NCBI RefSeq assembly: GCF_023715405.1
Contig: NZ_JAMBOC010000007.1
Coordinates: 28,298-92,297 of the forward strand
DNA length: 64,000 bases
Direction: 5' to 3'
Source of the DNA: Solibacillus isronensis
Lineage (GTDB): Bacteria > Bacillota > Bacilli > Bacillales_A > Planococcaceae
Positions 52,634 to 61,141 of the stretch are shown here, in pieces. The notes under the pieces are model-generated. The model was given only the letters and a program-made list of their open reading frames with translations. It was not told the origin of the DNA and did no database searches. The position numbers and the translations under genes were made by a program. The number at the start of each line of letters is the position of its first letter. The first letter of the stretch is position 1.

Positions 52634-53575
52634 ATGAGTATTGTTGTAGGAGGTATATTAATTTGCCTCATCGTATTATGTATACGTCTGCACAATGAAA
52701 AGGCGAAGTTGCAACAAAAAATAAATTTATTTAAACCAATGATTGAAACGACTGAAGGCATCCGGGATATGTTATATTACTGTGAAGTTTACCCGAAACT
52801 AAAATATCTTTATTTAAGCCCAAGTATAGACAGTAATTTAGGGCCAAATTCGCTGGAAAAACATTTAAATAATCCGGATATAATTTTTGATATTGTTCAC
52901 CCTGATGACCACGATATTTTAAGGAAGAAACAATTGGGAACACTTAATTTCGATAAACCGATAACAGTAAGGTTTAAAAACCATTTAGGAGAATACATTT
53001 GGTTTGAAGAATATGCTACACCTGTTTACAAAGATGGGAAAGTGATTGCAGTGCAAGGCGTGTACAGAAACGTACATAGTCAATATATTTTGCAGGAGCA
53101 GCTGGAATACAAATCGACTCATGATGGATTAACAGGTTTGTACAATAGAGAGTATTTCCAATTGAAAAAGAAAGAATTTAATGAAATTGCAATCCCTATA
53201 TCTGTAATTGTCGCAGACTTAGATGACTTGAAAGAAATTAATGACGAATATGGCCATCAAATGGGAGACCGGTTAATTATTGCAGCAGCCGATTGCTTAA
53301 AAAAATTTGCAGACGAAGAAATGATTGTTGCAAGAGTTGGCGGAGATGAATTCATAGTTTTGATGCCGCATAAAGATAACTTTGAAGTTGAACAATATAT
53401 AGAAAATGTATGCTCTAAAATGTGGGAATTTTCTAACACCTTACCATTCTCGCCTATCCACATTTCAATTGGATATGAATATTCACCTTCTTCATATGGC
53501 GTAATGAGACAACTGCTTAATAAAGCCGATCAGAAAATGTATAAAAATAAAAAGATGAAAAAGATGTTGATCTGA
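52634..53575 (+). CDS. PAS-GGDEF diguanylate cyclase, membrane-anchored
   Basis: A 313-residue protein: an N-terminal membrane helix (VVGGILICLIVLCIRL), a PAS/PAC sensor domain (about 40-150, including YLSPSIDSNLG and FKNHLGEYIWFEEYATPVYKDGK), and a GGDEF domain (about 165-310) with THDGLTGLYNREYF and an intact RVGGDEFIVL. It should make cyclic di-GMP from GTP. The RxxD inhibitory site expected five residues before GGDEF is absent (the segment reads DEEM). The ribosome site before ATG 52634 is weak (GCGGG), suggesting low expression. Confidence 0.88.
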   Translation: MSIVVGGILICLIVLCIRLHNEKAKLQQKINLFKPMIETTEGIRDMLYYCEVYPKLKYLYLSPSIDSNLGPNSLEKHLNNPDIIFDIVHPDDHDILRKKQLGTLNFDKPITVRFKNHLGEYIWFEEYATPVYKDGKVIAVQGVYRNVHSQYILQEQLEYKSTHDGLTGLYNREYFQLKKKEFNEIAIPISVIVADLDDLKEINDEYGHQMGDRLIIAAADCLKKFADEEMIVARVGGDEFIVLMPHKDNFEVEQYIENVCSKMWEFSNTLPFSPIHISIGYEYSPSSYGVMRQLLNKADQKMYKNKKMKKMLI

Positions 53576-53611
53576 AACAGATAAACTTTATGGCTTACAT
53601 ATAATATATTT

Positions 53612-53646
53612 TTAAACTAACCTTGTGACGGGGTTAGTTTTTCTTT
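53612..53646 (+). terminator. Terminator of the GGDEF gene
   Basis: AAACTAACC (53614-53622) pairs with GGGTTAGTTT (53630-53639), followed by TTCTTTTT. Confidence 0.8.
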
Positions 53647-53674
53647 TTGCCCCAGACACATGGTTATAATAGTT

Positions 53675-54286
53675 TTATTTGTTTTGTTTCCCCACAAACT
53701 TCAGTGAATAAATATGTGTTTGAGATAAAGCAATGACTTCTTCGATAAAATCTTCTTTGGATTCTTTGAAATTGCTGTTAATCCAATTTTGTATAAGCCC
53801 GTAAAATCCATAAGCCGTATATCTTTTAAAGTAATCCATGTTTACTGGGATATTATTGAGTGTTTGAAATATGAACTGTTCCCCGTAAATTTTTAATATT
53901 GTTTGAGGAAATCTTATATGGAAGCCTGCTAATGTATCGTCGTATTTAATGAGTTCAAAAAAATTCCGGTTATCATATATGTAAGAAATAATATTAAAAG
54001 ATGGGGCACTTAATTTTGTCGTATATATTTTTTGACCAGGAGTGTACGGTTTTCCGGCCGATTCTTCTAATCCAGCAAGCATTGTTTCAAGCAATTCTTC
54101 TGCCAGTTGGATTTTATCCTGGTAATGCACATAAAACGTACTGCGATTGTATGATGCTTGATCGACAATATCTTTTACGGTAATGGCATGGTAACCCTTC
54201 TTTTTAATAAGCTCAATTAAAGCTAATTTAAAATGTTCTTTTGTTCGATTTTTTCGCTTGGATGTATCAATTTGGTTATTTTCCAT
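53675..54286 (-). CDS. TetR-family transcriptional regulator
   Basis: A 203-residue regulator. Helix-turn-helix near the N-terminus: TKEHFKLALIELIKKKGYHA, then ITVKDIVDQASYNRSTFYVHYQDK. The C-terminal half resembles the TetR_C domain of DhaS-like regulators. It is divergent from the SDR gene at 54487, and a perfect dyad lies between them, so it probably represses that SDR and itself. ATG 54286 is preceded by GGAGGAG; an in-frame start at 54313 precedes the ribosome site. Confidence 0.87.
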   Translation of the reverse strand: MENNQIDTSKRKNRTKEHFKLALIELIKKKGYHAITVKDIVDQASYNRSTFYVHYQDKIQLAEELLETMLAGLEESAGKPYTPGQKIYTTKLSAPSFNIISYIYDNRNFFELIKYDDTLAGFHIRFPQTILKIYGEQFIFQTLNNIPVNMDYFKRYTAYGFYGLIQNWINSNFKESKEDFIEEVIALSQTHIYSLKFVGKQNK

Positions 54287-54317
54287 CGTTACTCCTCCAT
54301 CTGAAAAAGACAAAATA

Positions 54318-54335
54318 TTAGTAAGTGTCTACTAA
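54318..54335. promoter_or_regulatory. Candidate TetR operator
   Basis: TTAGTA-AGTGTC-TACTAA is a near-perfect dyad placed 32 bases before the regulator's start codon. The block GACACTTA-T recurs near 54405-54414, closer to the SDR gene. Such a site is what an autoregulating TetR protein would use. Confidence 0.5.
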
Positions 54336-54486
54336 TTATACATTTTACAATATTTTAATGATTGTTGAACTTATAGAAGTTGTTAAAATTAAATTGTAGA
54401 ACAATGACACTTATTTCTGTTATTTTGTTTAATTTAACTTAAATATGTGCATTTTTAATGAAGCGATATACTAGGAGGAATAAAAG

Positions 54487-55224
54487 ATGGGTAAATTACA
54501 AGGTAAAGTAGCAGTCATCACAGGTGGGGCATCAGGTATTGGTGCAGCTACAGCAAAATTATTTGTCTCTGAAGGTGCTAAAGTAGTACTAGTTGATTTA
54601 AATGAAGAAAAAGGTAAAGCTTTCGAAGCGGAATTGAAAGCGCTTAACGCGGACGCATTATTTGTTAAAGCAAATATTACAAGTGAAGAAGAAGTAACAA
54701 ATATATTCAAACAAACAATTGAAGCATTTGGGAAAGTGGATGTCGTATTTAACAATGCCGGCATCGGCCGTGTTTTCCCTTCACATGAATTGGAATATGC
54801 TGAATGGCGCAACACAGTTAATGTAGACTTGGATGGTGTATTCTTGGTAGCACGTGAAGCTATCCGTGAAATGCTGAAATCTGGCGGAGGGTCAATCATC
54901 AATACCGCTTCTATGTACGGCTGGGTTGGTTCACCAGGATCGGCAGCATACAATGCAGCAAAAGGTGGGGTTATTAACTTAACACGCTCACTTGCACTTG
55001 AATATGCAGAGCAAAATATTCGTGTGAACTCACTATGCCCAGGCTTCATTGACACACCGATTATTCCGGAAGAAAGCAAACAGGCATTAGCTTCAATGAC
55101 ACCGATGAAACGCCTTGGACAAGCTGAAGAAATGGCAAAAGCAGTATTATTTATGGCAAGTGACGATTCTTCATTCATGACCGGCAACAGCTTAACGGTT
55201 GATGGTGGATATACAGCTCAATAA
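54487..55224 (+). CDS. SDR-family oxidoreductase controlled by the adjacent TetR protein
   Basis: A 245-residue short-chain dehydrogenase. Cofactor motif TGGASGIGAAT, NNAGIGR, catalytic serine in NTASMYG and Tyr/Lys in YNAAKGG; NSLTVDGGYTAQ closes the protein. An acidic residue after the second strand (LVDLNEEKG) suggests NAD rather than NADP. The pairing with a divergent TetR regulator suggests induction by its substrate or a related small molecule. GGAGG precedes ATG 54487. The opposite strand has a long open frame, which I regard as a shadow. Confidence 0.88.
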   Translation: MGKLQGKVAVITGGASGIGAATAKLFVSEGAKVVLVDLNEEKGKAFEAELKALNADALFVKANITSEEEVTNIFKQTIEAFGKVDVVFNNAGIGRVFPSHELEYAEWRNTVNVDLDGVFLVAREAIREMLKSGGGSIINTASMYGWVGSPGSAAYNAAKGGVINLTRSLALEYAEQNIRVNSLCPGFIDTPIIPEESKQALASMTPMKRLGQAEEMAKAVLFMASDDSSFMTGNSLTVDGGYTAQ

Positions 55225-55236
55225 TTTCTGATTCAA

Positions 55237-55268
55237 AGCGCACTTTCATTTTGGAAGTGCGTTTTTTG
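55237..55268 (+). terminator. Terminator of the SDR gene
   Basis: CGCACTT (55239-55245) pairs with AAGTGCG (55255-55261), followed by TTTTTTG. Confidence 0.85.
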
Positions 55269-55277
55269 TGTGCTGTT

Positions 55278-55455
55278 TTTATTAGAACAGTTGAGCGTGA
55301 TATTAGAAAAAGTGTTGTCGATATTAGCAAATTCTAAAGTGATATTAGAACAAAGAGGACTCTTATTAGAACAATGGAAGGATTTATTAGAACATCGGCG
55401 TTTTATTAGAACAAATAAAAATATATTAGAACAATTTCATTTATATTAGAAAGTC
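55278..55455 (+). repeat. 20-21 bp periodic array, TATTAGAACA units
   Basis: Nine units of consensus TATTAGAACA. The G of TTAG falls at 55285, 55306, 55327, 55348, 55369, 55390, 55409, 55429 and 55449: five steps of exactly 21 bp, then 19, 20 and 20. The roughly ten bases between units are unrelated to each other. It lies between the SDR terminator and the DacB-like gene. No frame is kept and no pairing between units is seen. Confidence 0.8.
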
Positions 55456-55542
55456 TCGTCCGCTTCAATTCCTGCTAACCGTAACTAAATATTTCTGTTA
55501 GAATAAATTTACAGTAAATTCTAACAATTTAGGGGGCTTAGT

Positions 55543-56937
55543 ATGGAGGAGATTCAAGAGAAGAACTTAAATGGCGATGCAATTACGAAATTGGACGAAA
55601 TAGTGGAAACAATTTTAGGGGGAGATAAGGCCACTTTTACGCTGCGTGACCGGACATCTGGGGAGATTCTTTATACATACCGAGGGAATCGTTTAATGCG
55701 TCCTGCGTCCAATATGAAAATCCTGACGGGGGCGGCTGCAATCGCGGAGCTTGGAGTGGACTACCGGTTTAAGACAGAAATTTATATCGACGGAAATGTT
55801 GAAGACCACACGTTAAACGGGAATATATTCGTGAAAGGCTACGGTGACCCGACAATAAATGAAGCGACACTTAAGCATTTTGCAGAAGTTTTAAGGGAAA
55901 AAGGCATCCATCAGGTGAAGGGTAAGCTAATCGGGGATGATACATATTTCTCGGGTGATACATTGCCACCGGGTGTTGATGATGAAGGGGAAACCCATTA
56001 TTACGGGGCCCGTATCTCGCCCATTACGATGTCACCGAATGACGATTTTGATGCGAGCACAATTATTGTGGAAGCAACTGCAGGGAATGTCGGAGAAAAG
56101 CCGAGTTTTAACGTCATCCCGCATTTAAGTGGTATGCAACTTTCTAATGAAGCAAAATCAGTAGACAAAAGTGCTGAAAACACATTGGAAATCCGCCGCA
56201 TTAATAATACAAGTCAAATTATGATTACAGGTGAAATACCGGAAGGAGAAACGGCGAAAGTTTGGGTGTCCCACCAGGACCCTACGAAAAACACGCTGCT
56301 GTTTTTCAAAGAACTATGCAAAGATGCAGGCATCCGTTTTGAACAGGAAGAAAGCATTGATAGCGGCATAACGCCAAACCATGCAAAACTAATACACACG
56401 CATAAGTCTCGCTCAATCGCGGAGATGTTTTCAATTTTTATGAAATTAAGCAATAACAGCATCGCCGATATTTTCCTGAAAACGATGGGGAAACAAAAGC
56501 ATGGAGTAGGCGATTACGAGCATGGTCTAAAAGTAATGCGCGCTTATTTGGAAAAGCAGCAAATTGATTTTTTGACGTGGCAATTTGCTGATGGTTCGGG
56601 CTTATCACATCATAACCGTCTGCACTCAAATGGTATATCCGAGCTGTTGTATGTGCTGCAAAAAGAACCGTATTTCCGGAACTTTTACGAATCACTTCCA
56701 GTTGGAGGGAATATAAACAGACTAGTTGGCGGAACATTAAAAGACCGCTTTTTAGAGCCGGAACTGCAACAGCGAATATTCGCTAAAACAGGCTATATTC
56801 ATGAAGTGAATACATTATCAGGCTATGTAACAGGAAAAACCGGGAGAGACTACATTTTCTCGATTATGCTTGAAGGAAGGGAAGAGGGGATTCCGTTTTT
56901 GGATGAAGGGTTGAAGGCGATTATTGAGGTAGTATAA
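55543..56937 (+). CDS. DacB-type D-Ala-D-Ala carboxypeptidase/endopeptidase without signal peptide
   Basis: A 464-residue class C penicillin-binding-protein homologue (peptidase S13). The three active-site motifs are complete: SNMK (Ser56, Lys59), SNN in FMKLSNNSIAD, and KTG in IFAKTGYIHE. Family members trim peptidoglycan peptides outside the membrane, but no signal peptide or membrane helix is visible here, and an in-frame TAA at 55522 rules out a longer N-terminus. AGGGGG precedes ATG 55543. It is either exported by another route, cytoplasmic with a different substrate such as small peptides, or non-functional in the wall. Confidence 0.85.
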   Translation: MEEIQEKNLNGDAITKLDEIVETILGGDKATFTLRDRTSGEILYTYRGNRLMRPASNMKILTGAAAIAELGVDYRFKTEIYIDGNVEDHTLNGNIFVKGYGDPTINEATLKHFAEVLREKGIHQVKGKLIGDDTYFSGDTLPPGVDDEGETHYYGARISPITMSPNDDFDASTIIVEATAGNVGEKPSFNVIPHLSGMQLSNEAKSVDKSAENTLEIRRINNTSQIMITGEIPEGETAKVWVSHQDPTKNTLLFFKELCKDAGIRFEQEESIDSGITPNHAKLIHTHKSRSIAEMFSIFMKLSNNSIADIFLKTMGKQKHGVGDYEHGLKVMRAYLEKQQIDFLTWQFADGSGLSHHNRLHSNGISELLYVLQKEPYFRNFYESLPVGGNINRLVGGTLKDRFLEPELQQRIFAKTGYIHEVNTLSGYVTGKTGRDYIFSIMLEGREEGIPFLDEGLKAIIEVV

Positions 56938-56943
56938 AAAACT

Positions 56944-56995
56944 AAAACAGTCTCAATTATTAGCTGTTGTCTAATAGTTGGAGACTGTTTATTAA
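56944..56995. terminator. Bidirectional terminator between convergent genes
   Basis: AAACAGTCTC (56945-56954) pairs with GAGACTGTTT (56981-56990), with further pairing inside. Confidence 0.75.
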
Positions 56996-56999
56996 GGCA

Positions 57000-57584
57000 T
57001 TAAATATACTGATAAAATAATCCGTCACGAGTGTCAAACCAAATTAGTTTCCCGTGTTTTTTACGAGGAATCGTTGCCTGCAAAGACCATTCAGGGAACT
57101 GCTTGTACAATTGAATCTGATCACCTGTTGCCAGTGCGATAAATGATACGTAATGGTCTTTCGTCATTGGGTGGTCTGCAGAAATGGACCATTGCATATC
57201 GATTTCTTCTACACTTAGTTTTTGTTCGTCCGTAGCTTTTACAGCAGTTAATGGCTCTAATTTCCGTCCGCAGCACGAAACTGTAAAATTTCCTGTTGCT
57301 AAACCGATATTCGAACAGCTTGGACATACATAATAGCTTGAATTTTTCATATTACCTCCTACGAAAGCGTTTTGATTTATTTCACCTGTCAGTAAATTTT
57401 CTATTGGAATATCGAAGAGGGCAGCGAGCTGAGGGAGAAGTGTAATGTCAGGACATCCGATCCCTCTTTCCCATTTTGAAATGGTGCGGTCTGATAAAAA
57501 CAGTGCATCTGCTACTTGTTTTTGTGTCATCCCTTTTCCCTTACGCAATGTATAAATTAATTGGCCAATTTTTTCATTATCCAT
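57000..57584 (-). CDS. XRE-family regulator with zinc-ribbon C-terminal part
   Basis: A 194-residue protein. Residues 1-65 are a Cro/C1 helix-turn-helix (MTQKQVADALFLSDRTISKW with the following recognition helix). A cysteine-rich segment comes next, CPSCSNIGLATG then SCCGRKLEPL, a plausible zinc ribbon, and a C-terminal domain of about 90 residues with HPMTKDHYVSFIALATGDQ. The latter resembles the metal-binding fold seen in desulfoferrodoxin-like tails; that is only a resemblance. ATG 57584 follows GAGGG; the in-frame start at 57638 does not. Divergent from the GNAT gene, with a dyad between. Confidence 0.82.
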   Translation of the reverse strand: MDNEKIGQLIYTLRKGKGMTQKQVADALFLSDRTISKWERGIGCPDITLLPQLAALFDIPIENLLTGEINQNAFVGGNMKNSSYYVCPSCSNIGLATGNFTVSCCGRKLEPLTAVKATDEQKLSVEEIDMQWSISADHPMTKDHYVSFIALATGDQIQLYKQFPEWSLQATIPRKKHGKLIWFDTRDGLFYQYI

Positions 57585-57713
57585 TCGTTTCCCTCCTACT
57601 GTATTTAGCATAAAAGGATTGAAGTCGATTCGCAACAAACGGAACGTAGAGTTGGAATATGATAAATGGTATTTTGATACGCTGCTTCCAAATTTAATTA
57701 CAACCGGGAGGCT

Positions 57714-57736
57714 CCAAAAGGAATTTCTCCTTTTGG
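57714..57736. promoter_or_regulatory. Inverted repeat between regulator and GNAT gene
   Basis: CCAAAAGGA (57714-57722) and TCCTTTTGG (57728-57736) form a perfect 9-bp dyad with a 5-base centre, directly followed by TATAGT, a possible -10 box for the GNAT gene. It could be an operator for the divergent XRE regulator. Confidence 0.45.
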
Positions 57737-57775
57737 TATAGTAATGAGAGAAACAATATAAAGGGGCTTGAGCAA

Positions 57776-58282
57776 ATGAAAATTAGAGAAATGAAGCAAG
57801 AGGAAATTCAGGCAGTGCGTGTATTGCGTGTAAAAGGATATGGGGAATACGAACAGCACGTTTCACCAGAACACTGGGGTGTATTAAAAACCAGTCTGCT
57901 TTCGGATAACGACATTAAAAATAATGCCCAGATTTTCGTGGCCGAAACCGATGGAGCTATTGTCGGCAGCATCGTATTATTTCCTGCATCCACTCAAGCC
58001 TATGACTGGACGGATGATGTGCAGGAATTTCCAGAGATTCGCATGCTTTCTGTAGATCCTGATATTAGGGGGAAAGGCATCGGTCGGGCGTTAGTTGTTC
58101 ATTGCCTCGAATTAGCGAAAGCAACAGGTTCCGAACAGATCGGGCTCCATACAGCTTCATTCATGACAAAAGCATCTGCTCTTTATGAAAGTATGGGCTT
58201 CCAACATGTTCCAGAACGCGACTTGGAACCATTGAATGACGGAATCATTGTGAAAGGCTATCAGCTCAACCTTCTTAGCTAA
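57776..58282 (+). CDS. GNAT-family N-acetyltransferase
   Basis: A 168-residue acetyltransferase of the GCN5 superfamily. The acetyl-CoA binding line is MLSVDPDIRGKGIGRALV, followed by HCLELAKATGSEQIGLHT and the closing ALYESMGFQHVPERD. The acceptor is unknown; many relatives acetylate small amines. AAAGGGG precedes ATG 57776. It is divergent from the XRE regulator, which may control it through the inverted repeat at 57714. Confidence 0.87.
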   Translation: MKIREMKQEEIQAVRVLRVKGYGEYEQHVSPEHWGVLKTSLLSDNDIKNNAQIFVAETDGAIVGSIVLFPASTQAYDWTDDVQEFPEIRMLSVDPDIRGKGIGRALVVHCLELAKATGSEQIGLHTASFMTKASALYESMGFQHVPERDLEPLNDGIIVKGYQLNLLS

Positions 58283-58415
58283 TTGATTCAGTGGTGCGAA
58301 TGGATTTTCCAATTCGATCTACATCAATTAGTGCCTCGTATGGGTATGTTAACCGCCAAGGGAAAAAATATAAATTCCAAGTAGAGGTTTTCGTCACTCC
58401 CTCCATATAAAAGCA

Positions 58416-58461
58416 CAAAAACATCCACTTTTCTCCCCCCAGAGGAAAATGGATGTTTTTC
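58416..58461. terminator. Bidirectional terminator, GNAT gene and ABC operon
   Basis: AAAAACATCCACTTTTC (58417-58433) pairs with GAAAATGGATGTTTTT (58444-58459) with one mismatch, T-runs on both sides. Confidence 0.88.
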
Positions 58462-58493
58462 AATTTGCCCCGGCGACTTCTTCAACTCACTAA

Positions 58494-59288
58494 TCACTGC
58501 TTTTCCAATACCTTTCGTTCAATCAGTTCAACGCCTTTATACATAATCGTTGCCAATACAATAATAATGAGAAGCGCCAAGAATACTAACGTAAAGTTAA
58601 ACACTTGGAACCCGGAAATAATAAGATAACCAAGACCGCTTGATGATACTAAAAACTCTCCGACAATAACCCCAACCCATGACAAGCCGACATTCACCTT
58701 TAAAGTAGAGATAATCGTCGGGGTAGAGGCAGGAAGAATAACATGCCGGAATGTTTCATATTTGGATGCCCGGAAAAGCTGCATTACCTTAATATAGTTT
58801 TCGTTTACTTGCTGAAAAGCTGAAAAAATAACGATGGTCGAAATAATAACTGAAATGAGCACACCCATTACTAGAACTGCAAGCATATTCGGTCCGAAAA
58901 CAACGAGAATCATCGGTCCGATCGCTACTTTAGGCATTGCATTTAATACGACAAGATAGGGGTCCATTACATTGGCAAATGTTTTGGAAGACCATAAGGA
59001 AATCGCAAGCAATGTCCCAAGAAGAGTCCCTAATATAAAGCCGACAACGGTTTCGAACAATGTAATCGCAATATGCGGGAATAAGGTGCCGTCCGTTATT
59101 TTTGTGATAAATAGGCTCCCAACCGCACGTGGACTACTGAAAATGAGCGGATCCAGTATGCGGAAATGTGTCGTAATCTCCCAAAATAGAAGAAGGCCGA
59201 CAAGGAGCAGTAATTGGAAAGAGAAAATTTTGCGTTTTTCACGTCGCCGTTTCTCATTATATTGCTGTTGCAGCTGTTCAATATTCAT
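58494..59288 (-). CDS. ABC transporter permease, NitT/TauT type
   Basis: A 264-residue permease with six hydrophobic segments. The cytoplasmic coupling loop is seen as [20 protein letters not shown] and [20 protein letters not shown], the EAA-type motif of the SsuC/TauC/ThiX group. It is the last gene of a three-gene importer (binding protein, ATPase, permease). ATG 59288 is 10 bases after GGAAGGAG and overlaps the end of the ATPase gene by 11 bases; the longer frame to 59342 lacks a ribosome site. Confidence 0.88.
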   Translation of the reverse strand: MNIEQLQQQYNEKRRREKRKIFSFQLLLLVGLLLFWEITTHFRILDPLIFSSPRAVGSLFITKITDGTLFPHIAITLFETVVGFILGTLLGTLLAISLWSSKTFANVMDPYLVVLNAMPKVAIGPMILVVFGPNMLAVLVMGVLISVIISTIVIFSAFQQVNENYIKVMQLFRASKYETFRHVILPASTPTIISTLKVNVGLSWVGVIVGEFLVSSSGLGYLIISGFQVFNFTLVFLALLIIIVLATIMYKGVELIERKVLEKQ

Positions 59289-60024
59289 CCGAATCAAGCT
59301 CCTTCCATATTTCCTGGAATAGTACTTGGAAAGCAGGGGCATTTCTTGCTTCGAATGGTGTCAGTTCACGAACTTCCTGTGGGATGATGAAGCTTTTCAC
59401 GATAGTCCCCGGACGAGGGCTAAAGATAAATACTTTATCACTCATCGCGATGGCTTCGCTAATATCATGCGTTACTAAAATAGTAGTCGTTGAAAATTGT
59501 TTCAATGTATCCGATACAAAGTTTTCAAGTGATAGTTTGGATCGGAAATCGAGTGCAGAAAACGGTTCATCAAGCAAAAGTAATGTTGGTTTCACGGCGA
59601 GTGTACGGGCAAGCGCAATACGTTGGCGCATTCCCCCTGAAAGCTGCGGCGGATAAAGCTTTTTCGTATGGGCCAATTCGAATTGTTCGAGCAATTCATC
59701 AACAATCGAGTGATCTTCTTCTTTTTTTAGCAGTTTCAAACCGAGTGCGACATTGTCTTCGATTGTTTTCCATGGAAACAAAAAATCCTGCTGAAGCATA
59801 TAGCCGATTTCAACATCCGATTCAGCAAAATCAATCGAACCGGTTGTTGGTTTCAATAAGCCGGCCAGTAAAGAGAGCAGTGTGGATTTCCCACAGCCGC
59901 TCGGACCTAAAAAGGAGACAAATTCTCCTGAATTAACTGTAAAATTTACATCTTCAAGAGCTGTTGCGACTTGCTGTTCTTTAAAGAAATGATGGGTAAC
60001 ATTTTTCACTTCCAAATAAGTCAT
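59278..60024 (-). CDS. ABC transporter ATPase, NitT/TauT type
   Basis: A 248-residue ATPase. Walker [11 protein letters not shown]-loop [10 protein letters not shown], signature [15 protein letters not shown], Walker [13 protein letters not shown] and the switch histidine in [13 protein letters not shown] are all present, the SsuB/TauB arrangement. ATG 60024 immediately follows the binding-protein stop codon at 60025-60027, so translation is coupled. Confidence 0.92.
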   Translation of the reverse strand: MTYLEVKNVTHHFFKEQQVATALEDVNFTVNSGEFVSFLGPSGCGKSTLLSLLAGLLKPTTGSIDFAESDVEIGYMLQQDFLFPWKTIEDNVALGLKLLKKEEDHSIVDELLEQFELAHTKKLYPPQLSGGMRQRIALARTLAVKPTLLLLDEPFSALDFRSKLSLENFVSDTLKQFSTTTILVTHDISEAIAMSDKVFIFSPRPGTIVKSFIIPQEVRELTPFEARNAPAFQVLFQEIWKELDSDEY

Positions 60025-61002
60025 TTACTTCACAACCGCATCTGCAAATGACCGGTTTACTAAATCTTTGTATGCTGGCTCAAATTCCAGCACGCCTGCT
60101 TCGGTCATTACATCAAGTAGATTTTGGAATTCCTCTTCATCGATAATCGGATCTTTTGCAAAAGACTCCTGATCACGGTAACGCGTCACAACCTGCTCAA
60201 TAATTTCTTGGTCTGTATCTTCAAAGTAAGGAGCAATCGCTTTTGCCACGTCAGCACTCGATGCTTCGTACACCCACTTTTGTGCTTTATAAAGGGCCTT
60301 CGTAAAACTATCCATCATTTCTTTTTCAGAGAATGTACTTTCTTTCGCCATAAATACCGTATATGGAATGGCGCCAAGCTCTTCGCCGAATGAAGCGACG
60401 ATTTTTCCGATGCCTTGCTGTTCAAAAATACTTGCAGTCGGTTCGAAAAGTTGTACATAATCACCCGTACCTGAAGCAAAGGCGTTCGCAATATTAGCAA
60501 AGTCGATATTTTGAATCAAAGTTAAATCGTTTTGTGGATCAATCCCTTGTTTTTTCAGCACAAATTCGCCGGCCATTTGCGGCATTCCACCAACACGCTG
60601 ACCTAAAAATGTGCTGCCTTTTAAACCATCCCAGCTAAAGTCAACATTCTGATCACGCGCGACTAAAAATGTTCCGTCTGTTTGCGTAAGCTGTGCAAAG
60701 TTAATTACTTTATCGTTCGGATTTTGCCCTGATACATAAACCGACGTTTCAGCTCCAATTAAGGCAATATCAATGCCATCCGATAAAAGCGCGGTCATCG
60801 TTTTGTCTCCACCAGGGATAGTTGACAGTTGAATCGATAAACCTTCATCTTCAAAAAAGCCCTCTTCAATCGCTGCATAAAGAGGAGCGTAGAAAATAGA
60901 ACGGGTTACTTCGCCTACTTTTACTTCCTGTAAATCCTTCTGTCCACAGCCGACCAACAACAATAAAAGCCCAACGAAAAGGGCGGTTCTAAGCCATTTC
61001 AT
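60025..61002 (-). CDS. ABC transporter substrate-binding lipoprotein (NMT1/ThiY-like)
   Basis: A 325-residue solute-binding lipoprotein with a lipobox LLVGC and mature cysteine at about residue 19. The fold is of the NMT1/SsuA type: YAPLYAAIEEGFFEDEGLSIQL, GGDKTMTALLSDGIDIALIG, and GVLEFEPAYKDLVN near the end. This group takes up sulfonates, nitrate, riboflavin or thiamine precursors. No sulfonate mono-oxygenase or thi gene lies here and I see no TPP or FMN riboswitch upstream, so the ligand is open. First gene of the three-gene operon. Confidence 0.88.
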   Translation of the reverse strand: MKWLRTALFVGLLLLLVGCGQKDLQEVKVGEVTRSIFYAPLYAAIEEGFFEDEGLSIQLSTIPGGDKTMTALLSDGIDIALIGAETSVYVSGQNPNDKVINFAQLTQTDGTFLVARDQNVDFSWDGLKGSTFLGQRVGGMPQMAGEFVLKKQGIDPQNDLTLIQNIDFANIANAFASGTGDYVQLFEPTASIFEQQGIGKIVASFGEELGAIPYTVFMAKESTFSEKEMMDSFTKALYKAQKWVYEASSADVAKAIAPYFEDTDQEIIEQVVTRYRDQESFAKDPIIDEEEFQNLLDVMTEAGVLEFEPAYKDLVNRSFADAVVK

Positions 61003-61141
61003 TTGGTCATCCTTTTCTCTAATAGTGTTGTTGTATCGTATGCAGTAAAGGGGTGAGAGGTGTTACTTCCATATTTCCATTTCACCATGCAAGGCGGTCA
61101 TGGTACGATAAAGATAACTATTTAGTAAGGTGGAGAATGTT

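Noticed and set aside
54471..55187. 238-codon open frame opposite the SDR gene
   Set aside because: It mirrors the SDR coding frame, has no ribosome site and a Ser/Ala-rich composition typical of antisense shadows.
55278..55455. CRISPR array
   Set aside because: Repeats of about 10 bases with 10-base spacers are far too short, are imperfect, and no cas gene is nearby.
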